A stretch of DNA of 64,000 nt from Siniperca chuatsi (lineage: Eukaryota > Chordata > Actinopteri > Centrarchiformes > Sinipercidae), in the NCBI RefSeq assembly GCF_020085105.1, contig NC_058051.1:25639455-25703454 (forward strand), written 5' to 3'. Of this stretch, positions 56,401 to 64,000 are shown in pieces (the first letter of the stretch is position 1; the number at the start of each line of letters is the position of its first letter). Made by a program: the position numbers and the translations under genes. The notes under the pieces were generated by a model that was not told the origin of the DNA, searched no databases, and was given only the letters and a program-made list of their open reading frames with translations.

Positions 56401-58417
56401 CTTGGCAATGTGTTGATCAGTTTGGCTGATGGATGAACTCATCACTCATATTCATCACCATAAGGAATTAAAGGGATGCACAGATGATCTTCATTCCCTT
56501 AACTCTTGCTGAAGGGAGAAGCAATTGCATTTCAAGCACACAGTGAGTCAGGTTCTGCTTATGATTTGGTCGCCAAAGAAACTAGAGCTGACATATTTTT
56601 ATGCGATTTTCTTCTTTCTAGGGCTGATTCAAACCTCACAGCATCATTTTGTCTGAACAAAGATAGCACTTACTGTATTCCTTGCCCCAGCTTTGAAATG
56701 TACTTTTTAAACCCACACTTATGTTTTCCTCTACAGCACTGCCTTTCCTCCTGGCTTTCTCTTTTCAGCTTAAGAGATAAAAAATTCTTTTGAGAAGCAG
56801 AAGTGTGAATATTGGACTTGAAGTCTAGATTCCTGTCATCTATGATTCCATGATTTCTCAATCATTCTGTAATATACACCCTGTGTTAAAGGAAACATAC
56901 CATTAAATGTCATTATTACACAACAAATCTCATCCTTAAACTTACTAAATATAAATGAAAGTTATGTTCTCATTTTCTGATAACACTGCAATCTCTTTAC
57001 TGTAAAAGGACTAGGATTTCTATTGTTGTAATATTATGATAGCCGTGATGTTCTCATTAACACAGAGGAGGGGATGTTCATTACAGCTAATGTTGTTTCA
57101 TGTTTAAAAGCGCTGCTTGGTCATTTTGGTATTTGCAGTTTGCCACACAGGGTTCACTGCATCAGCAGTTCCTAGCGACAAAAGAGTTAAGCAGCAGATT
57201 AAAGGATCTGTAGTCTGACATTGTGGAGGTAGTTATGTTCATTGCACCTCCTCAGCTCCCACTGGCACTTGAGACATATGTGGCATGTGAAGTAAAAGTG
57301 ACTGTAAAAGTGACTGAAAGTCTGAATTCAGCAAATTGACCATGCAGCTCTCTGTGTCAAGATTATAGTCTCCCTGATAGCCTAGTTAACTGTTTCACAG
57401 GAACAAAGAGAAAGGCTACATACTGTAGTTACTTTTACTTTACAGTAAATTATTTTTTAACAGTGTGTTTTCTAAACACTGTTTAACACCTAAAACACAA
57501 ATTCCTCAACAAACACTTGAAATGAAGCAAGACAAATGATGTCAGTTAGATTAATGTGAAGATTCTCATGTTTTTTTCAGCCACATGCTCATTATTGAGT
57601 CTCCTCTTGTCCTGCACCACACTCTTAAAAGAACCTAATGGTTAAACAACATTTATTCACTTAGATAGAGACATCACCAATGACAAACAAACTATTAAAT
57701 GCAATATACAACATGTAGACCACATGCTGCAAATACTTGTTTCCCCACTAATTACCAAGTAGCAGAGGCAGAGACACAGCATTCACCCTTTAATAACCTC
57801 AGTTTGGGCATCCTCAGTGCTTGTGTGGCAATCCCACATAGTAACATTACTGTAATATATGGCTTTGTTTACAGTTGGAACCCTTAGTGCCACCAGAGTT
57901 ATTCATCTCCACCACCTTATTACTGTTATTTGCAATGAGGTAACAATTTCAAGGCAATTTTCTTGCATCTAACTAGACCAACTGGGAATATGTTTGTTGA
58001 GAATGATATGACTGGGACACATCACCATCACTCCTCCCCATATTACTGTCATGTTATAGCTCTCCAATATAATTACTATATATGAATAATGCCATGCAAT
58101 ATCTCTCTCTAAACGAAGCAGACCCTAAATTGGCCCCGGAAGGAAATCTAAGTCGTTCAAATTGAGAAAGTATTTGATGAACTGGTCTAAGTTTTATATT
58201 ATTTCTACTTGGAAATTCAGTTTCTCTGTGTATATGCTCCTTGACAACAAGTCAACCACAGAATTGTATTGTATGTGCAGTTGACTGTAAACACTGTGAA
58301 CCACCTAAATCTGATTATAATGAATCAATGCCTTGATGCCTAATCCTTTAATATTAAAATTCATGATTTTAGAAGTGTTTTTATACTCAATTTTTTCATT
58401 CCAGTCATGTGTACCCA
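53434..58417. other. Intergenic region with candidate regulatory blocks
   Basis: No supported gene. The block at 55735-56060 (GGAAGCCCGCATAATTGCGC, CATGCCATTAAGGAAGTACA) and the sequence around 53090-53260 just before it look like constrained non-coding DNA. A run of nine C lies near 55601-55609. Confidence 0.4.
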
Positions 58418-58670
58418 TTACTTTCAATGATAGCAGGGGCATCTTATTTAATTTCTCTTATTTGTCTCCTCGGTACCCTTGCTTGCATCTCTTACTTGCT
58501 CCTCTGAACAGCATTAAGAGAATTGGGATGTCTGTAATGGTGGCGAACCAGATTGATTTCCAGGTCAAGTGGAGAACGGAGGACAAAGAAGAAATTAAAT
58601 AAGAGAAATGAGATGCACCAATGGCTTGACTAAAGCTGAAAGAAAATAAGAAGAAGCCAAGAGTTAGCAA
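58418..58670. repeat. Probable repeat with internal inverted repeat
   Basis: CTTATTTAATTTCT at 58443-58456 is repeated inverted as AGAAATTAAATAAG at 58590-58603. The enclosed sequence (GGCGAACCAGATTGATTTCC, CAAGTGGAGAACGGAGGACA) resembles a transposon fragment I have seen in fish. The family is not named. Confidence 0.4.
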
Positions 58671-59690
58671 AAGTTTGTGTAGCCAAGGGCCATTCTTCCA
58701 TCACATAGCCTGTGTTCCATATCTCCTATAGTTACAAGCTTAATACATAAAGGTAACTCATATTACCATCACAATATGATGTAAAAGTCTCAGTATTATC
58801 TTTGAAAATGTAGACATCTAGAGAGATGCCTATAACTTCTTGTGAACCTAGGCGCAATGTCCCCAAGGATTGGATAGACTGGCCTAATGGTGACTTTGGG
58901 ATAATTATTGGCATTACTATTCCAGCCAAAATATTTAAACTCTGTTATTTTAGAACTTGCTACTCCCTGAGGGGATCTCACCACCTGTGTCTGCTCCTCA
59001 TGCCTCAATCCCCTGTGGGCTGAAGCCTTCTCCAAACACGGGACAGTGAAATGCAAACACACTAATGAGGGATTTATCTACTTCCCTCCTTTTGATTCAT
59101 ACATCCCAGCTCCTCTTCTGCCCTGTATTAGCATAGTTTTTGTCCACAGTGAGATCATAATCCCTATGTATGTCCTTGAATGTAGCACAAGGAAACTGCA
59201 AAGTCTGTAATTTTCTGTCAACAGCACTGAAATCATCCCACTGTTCAGTAATCCAATTAAAATGATTCTTCAGCCTGATTCAAATGAGGGTCCTTCCCTC
59301 AGCACTACCACCAGCTCAGCGATGGGGGGTTGTTAAGCATGTATTACTCACTGTGGGTGATTTGCCAGCAAGACCCCATCAGAAGAAATATTATACTGTG
59401 CCTTCATTACCCTCCAGACCAGAAACATTTCCCACAGCTAATAAGAAAAATACTTTTGGTTTGACACAAATAATGTTTTTGCTGGGACCCAGACACAAAA
59501 TTACTGGTGGTGACATGTTCTTCCTGTAATTTACATGGTTCCTTTTTGTCACCATCCCAAACAAATTAGCTGATACTGCTGTCACAACTGCAGTCCAAGT
59601 TAATTTTTCAAGAAAACATCAATTACGATCTATAATGGAAAACCCATATGAGAATCCTGAGAGGGGATAGAGAATTCTCTCCACAATCAT
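58671..59690. other. Intergenic region, nothing recognised
   Basis: Non-coding with short chance frames. No repeat family is seen. Confidence 0.4.
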
Positions 59691-59729
59691 CCTAAATATC
59701 TTTGTGCTCTTTTTCCACTCCCATTTCGT

Positions 59730-60760
59730 CTGTTTATCTTTCCTTCCCTCTTCATTTTTTCCTTTTTCAGAGATCCATTCTTTCTAATTGGAGCTGATGA
59801 GGATGGGGACTTCATTACCGGCTTGCTATGAATTATTATGTGGTGTAATTGGCCCTCCAGTCCCATAGGAGGTGCCCTGCTCCATCTGGTCTAACTGGAG
59901 GAGGCTCTTCTGGCCCAGGTGGAGGCCTTTACACAGCTGAGGTCTAATTTTAACTCAGCAGCAGTACCAAGTTGGAAAGTGCAACAGGCTCCTGCTGGAA
60001 TCATTGGATCCTATGCACTGTGAATAAAGGGTTTCCAACAGCTGCTTTAGAATTGCCCATATTTATAGTCTTACTCGTAAAGCTGATGTTGATTGGAATC
60101 TTTCTGTTCCATAATCATGAGCTAATTAACATGTGTTAATGACTTCTGAGATGCTAATTGAGAGCCAGTGTTTACACCACAATAAGCAATGCATTCAGGC
60201 AGTGGAGTGACTGACATATGGCTGGCTAGTGCTGCAATGGCCCATCGCTCTCTAAGACGTACATTTAATAAATCATGTCGTCCTGTCAGAGTGACTGATA
60301 ATTACCCCAAAGATCACACACTGAAACATTTCTAAAGGATTCTCAAATGTTTTCCTCTTTCACTCATTACAGTTACTGCTGTCTCCTCTCTCATTCAAGC
60401 AGATTAAAAGGTCTGAATGTGATGTGGTCTCAAAAAAAATCTAATGTTGATTACTAATTGAAAAATTAGAAAGTCAATTAGAGGCTAGAGATCTAATTAC
60501 ACTGGAATTGAATGGAAATCTTGCTCCAGACTCAATTGCTCTCTCCAATGTATAATCTCCTCAAGGCTCTGATTTGCCTGGTGAGTGAATGCGGCTCTCC
60601 TCTGTGTGTTGCTAAAATGCAATTGGCTTTTCTAGCGTAGCCATCTGACAGATTGATTTGGATTCAATCACGGTCCCTTCCCTGGCTGTGAGAAAGATGA
60701 AAATAATAATGTAAAGTCATTACGTGGATGGGAAGTCTCTAAACAAAGACAGACCTGTGT
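59730..60760. promoter_or_regulatory. Candidate cluster of conserved non-coding elements
   Basis: One kilobase free of repeats and open frames, dense in homeodomain-type words (TAATTA at 60123-60128 and 60494-60499, plus TAATTG and CAATTA several times) and with balanced, complex sequence such as TTGGAAAGTGCAACAGGCTC. It is the strongest enhancer-like block in the window. Conservation has not been tested. Confidence 0.4.
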
Positions 60761-61714
60761 ATCTGCCCCTCCCCTGAGAAGCCCTTGTGGAGTCATTTTC
60801 TAATTCAGGCCTGAAGCTTACAGGATAGAGTAAGCAGTGGAATCTGCTATGAGCTGGCATGCTTGAGCAGCGCTTCAAATGTCTTAGTTAAGGACATCAC
60901 CGTTATTCTTTAAGGAACTGATGGCAAAATGAAGATGTCACTCATGACAAACTAGTGTGTGTGCACAAGCTTGCTGCTCATCAGTTATGTTGTCAGACTC
61001 TGAGGCTAGCTGTGTCTGTCTCAGGTCTATCACACCCCAGTAACACTGTAGCCTCCACTCACATCATTGTTTACCTCTTGGTTAATCTACCTCACGGAGA
61101 GGTGTGGGCAAAACTGGTTAATTATAAATAACAACAGCCTGGGGCATCGGCAGATAATGTATTGACATGCCCATGTTCTGATGCATGAGAGCCCAACAAC
61201 AGTTTGTGGCTTCATAGTGGGAGTTATTTGACAAAAAGCTGTGTGAAAAATGAAAACTGTGTTGGCTAGCTGTAATCTATAGTTTTTTTCTGCTTCATTG
61301 TGTATTTTAACGTAATGTGTTATGGGATTTTATGGGTACTGCTGACTGCTGCAATTTTTTCTCTGCCCTAAACATCTTTCCTGCCTCTTGGCAACAACTG
61401 TAGGTATCCATTAAAATGATTGATTGAGCGTTGGGTTGGATATCTGAATAGATGGAAAGCAAGACACTTATCAAACCCAGACATGCCACACCAATGTTAC
61501 AATGCCTTATGGTAAATGAAGTATATGGATTATATATGTATATGGATTAATATACATATTGCTGTTGTTGGTTGGAAACCTTGTATCTCCAGAATTTCAA
61601 CTTTTCAAGAGAAAAAAAGGGTTTGGAATGGTGTTTACAAGTCTAAGAAGTTTAAGAAATGTTTAGCCATACTAGATGCAGGGCTCTATGGATGGCAATG
61701 TCAGTCTGTTGGTT
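60761..61714. other. Intergenic region, nothing recognised
   Basis: No gene, repeat or RNA is recognised. Confidence 0.4.
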
Positions 61715-62035
61715 GGTCAGTTCACCGCTTTGATCCAGAATGAAATATCTCAACAACTATTTGATGAACTGCCATGAAAGGTTGTACAAACATTAATGGT
61801 CCCTGGAGGATGAATTCTACCGACTTTGATAACTCAGGTCCTGGTTGGGTTGGTTGTACTCTGTGTTTTTAATGCAGATGTTAGCATGCTAACAGGATAA
61901 ACTAAGATGGTGAATATGGTAAACATTATAGTTGCTAAACATCAGCATGTTAGCATGTTGACATTAGCATGCAGCTCAAAGCACCGCTCTGGCTGTAAGT
62001 ACAGTGTCACAGAATTGCTAGTATGGCTGTAGGCT
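61715..62035. repeat. Dispersed percomorph repeat (TTAGCATG family)
   Basis: GAAATATCTCAACAACTATT, GGTCCCTGGAGGATGAATTC, GATGTTAGCATGCTAACAGG, CATCAGCATGTTAGCATG and CAGCTCAAAGCACCGCTCTG occur in the order of one of the commonest repeats in percomorph fish. The copy is truncated. Confidence 0.75.
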
Positions 62036-63720
62036 GCCGCAGTGAAGCACATCATCCTCCAATTGATCTGAAAACCATGAAAATCACCACACTTGGAGAT
62101 GCATGGTTTTCATCTAACTGCAAAGATAATGGCAATACAAATAAAGGTTTGGGGTATTTTGAAAAGATATCACAAGAATGAGTAACATAATTCAGATATT
62201 ATCTAATCCCCAAATGGAGCACACATCTCCTCTCTGTGCTTTATCATGTAAAAAGCCCTCTGCAAACAAACTGAATAGTCATTTGTTCAGTTTGGGGTTG
62301 GCTCCACTAAGCCATTTATCCTCTCTCATTATCTAAGGCATCCTCTTTTACTGACAGTGAAGGCAAGGACATTCACCTTCGCTTCTCTGCTTGATCTAGT
62401 TTTTCTCTTAGGTTGACAGAGATTGCTGAAGCAGGACAGACTGGATTTTCTCTGCAGCATTTCTTTATAATCCCACTTTGAAACATCCAGGATGATGAAT
62501 CGGACTCTTCTTTGAAAACAGGACTGCAGGTTCTGGCTTTAATAATTTATTCTTAAAAAAAAATCTAAATCTGATTTGAGTGACTTCTTGCACATTCATC
62601 CTGAAGTTCAGTTTTTGATTGCTGGCTTGCTGAACGTTTGCTGCAATTTGGACTCAGCCTCAAGAAATACAGTTATATAGTCTAGATATTATTTGGAAAA
62701 GGAAAATAGTTTTTTAAATTGCTATAAATTACAAAGACAGGTCTTGTAACTGGTTGTTTACAGATACTTGTGACTGTGTTACTGTACTAACAATACAATT
62801 TAGTTCTACTGCAGCATTAACATAGATAGATCACATAGATCACAACAGAATAGGTGCAATATAGCAGACATCTTTAAAACCCTATAAAAAGATATATCCA
62901 CGCTGCCAGTATTCTCTTCCCCCTCTCTTTCCCTTTGCTCTTGTGTATGTGAGTGTGTGTTGGGTTGTGGAGGCTGCATATTGTGTCCAGCTATTGTGAT
63001 TTTACTGGTATTTTATCTTTCCTAAATGGACTTATAAAAATATTTTATATTTGGCACTCCAGCCTCTAAAGTAGATTGACTTGTGGCTATTATAGAAAAA
63101 AAAATAGCAAGGGCTTTCTATAATAGTCCTTTAAGAAGCCATTAGGGAGTCAACAGTAATAAATTATGAACAATACGGTAATGAGCTTGCAACAGAGGAG
63201 TCCCATAGAACTTATTAATGATGACTGCTCACAGACACTTAATTTAAAGCATTAACTCTGATTCATTTGTTAATATTTATCAGAATGGGGGAGTGTATGA
63301 AAAATGACTTGGAGGAGCCAAAATGTTATTAAGCTTGGAGCTGAAATTACTTCTGCTGCCTTTTCAGGGCACAGGCAACTCTAAGTCCACAAATGAACTC
63401 CCCTGCTCGAGTGCCACTAGGAGTTCGACCTTATCCATTGCCTGGTACTGTACGTGTGCTACCGTGAGGCTTCAAGCGAAAATGAGAGCAAAAGAAAGAG
63501 TGTGAAATAGACTGAAAATGTCTCCAAGGGTATGAGCGTGACTTCCACAACCTTGGCGGTAGAAGGCCACAGAGGAGACCTATGGACAGCCTGAGGCTGG
63601 GCAGACAGCCAGGCATCCCCAGCAGAGTTCCAGCACCTAAACATTCAAATCATTTATGGAGCATGGAGTAATGAACATGGAAAAGACAGGTGACGGACAT
63701 AAACAGTAGGGGTCAGAGTC
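62036..63720. other. Intergenic region, nothing recognised
   Basis: Non-coding. The GC-richer block at about 63330-63620 has overlapping frames on both strands, none resembling a known family. Confidence 0.4.
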
Positions 63721-63724
63721 TTAC

Positions 63725-63830
63725 TCCACTCTCTGGTGGCTCATCTCCCCGCATCTCTGTATCCTGTGGGTTGACCAGCCTGCCCCCACTCTCCCCGCTG
63801 CTTTGTCCCTGCAGCTGTCAGTGACAGGGC
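63725..63830 (-). CDS. Candidate 106-base exon of an unidentified minus-strand gene
   Basis: The acceptor is excellent (CTTTTTCCCCGCCCATCTCTGCAG on the minus strand, split here as CTTTTTCCCC and GCCCATCTCTGCAG, exon start 63830). The donor is AGTGGA|GTAAGA (end 63725). One frame is open throughout, starting PVTDSCRDKAAGRVGAGW and ending SHQRV. The composition is GC-rich against its AT-rich surroundings. No family is recognised. If real, its gene continues into the desert on the left, or this is a 5' exon. Confidence 0.3.
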
Positions 63831-64000
63831 CTGCAGAGATGGGCGGGGAAAAAGTCACTCCCATCTGGTACAGTCGGATCAGCGTGGTCTGAGATGGGGG
63901 CATGGGGGGTCATGTGTCCCTCTGCATCAGAGACAAGACCGCTCTGCCAATGATGACACTCTATCCACTGGGGATAGTGTCTTTTTTGCTTGATAGAAAT

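Overview
The window looks like nuclear DNA of a ray-finned fish, most likely a percomorph teleost. It has vertebrate multi-exon genes with short introns and GT-AG junctions, long CA and TA microsatellites, Tc1/mariner and hAT-type elements, and several dispersed repeats that I know from percomorph genomes. Family and species assignments come from memory and have not been checked by a search.

Left part (1-14.3 kb). A probable minus-strand gene may begin near 1.9 kb and run off the left edge; only a first exon and one small exon are proposed. slc48a1 (heme transporter HRG1, 3 coding exons, 144 aa, plus strand) lies at 3359-5246. slc26a9 (anion channel/transporter with a STAS domain, 20 coding exons, 771 aa, plus strand) lies at 7699-14163. 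Both reading frames run unbroken across all proposed junctions.

Middle part (14.3-26.5 kb). An 8 kb spacer holds repeats, two perfect short hairpins and sequence resembling conserved non-coding elements. After it comes a minus-strand five-exon gene (22514-26454, 277 aa). It encodes a signal peptide, a death-fold-like region, one membrane helix and a short tail, and resembles the vertebrate transmembrane-and-death-domain family (TMDD1). Its intron 2 carries a rearranged Tc1-type element, and its last intron ends in a (TG)20 tract right at the acceptor.

Right part (26.5-64 kb). I find no recognisable protein gene here. The region is AT-rich with scattered repeats, several homeodomain-motif-rich blocks that read like developmental enhancers, and a few orphan splice-flanked segments (28.1-29.0, 30.4-30.5, 43.2-43.4 and 63.7-63.8 kb). 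Those may be exons of a long-intron gene or non-coding RNA, or chance.

The genes do not form a pathway. slc48a1 and slc26a9 are tandem with about 1.3 kb between the proposed poly(A) signal of the first and the start codon of the second. The TMDD1-like gene converges on slc26a9. No prokaryotic features (operons, CRISPR arrays) are present.
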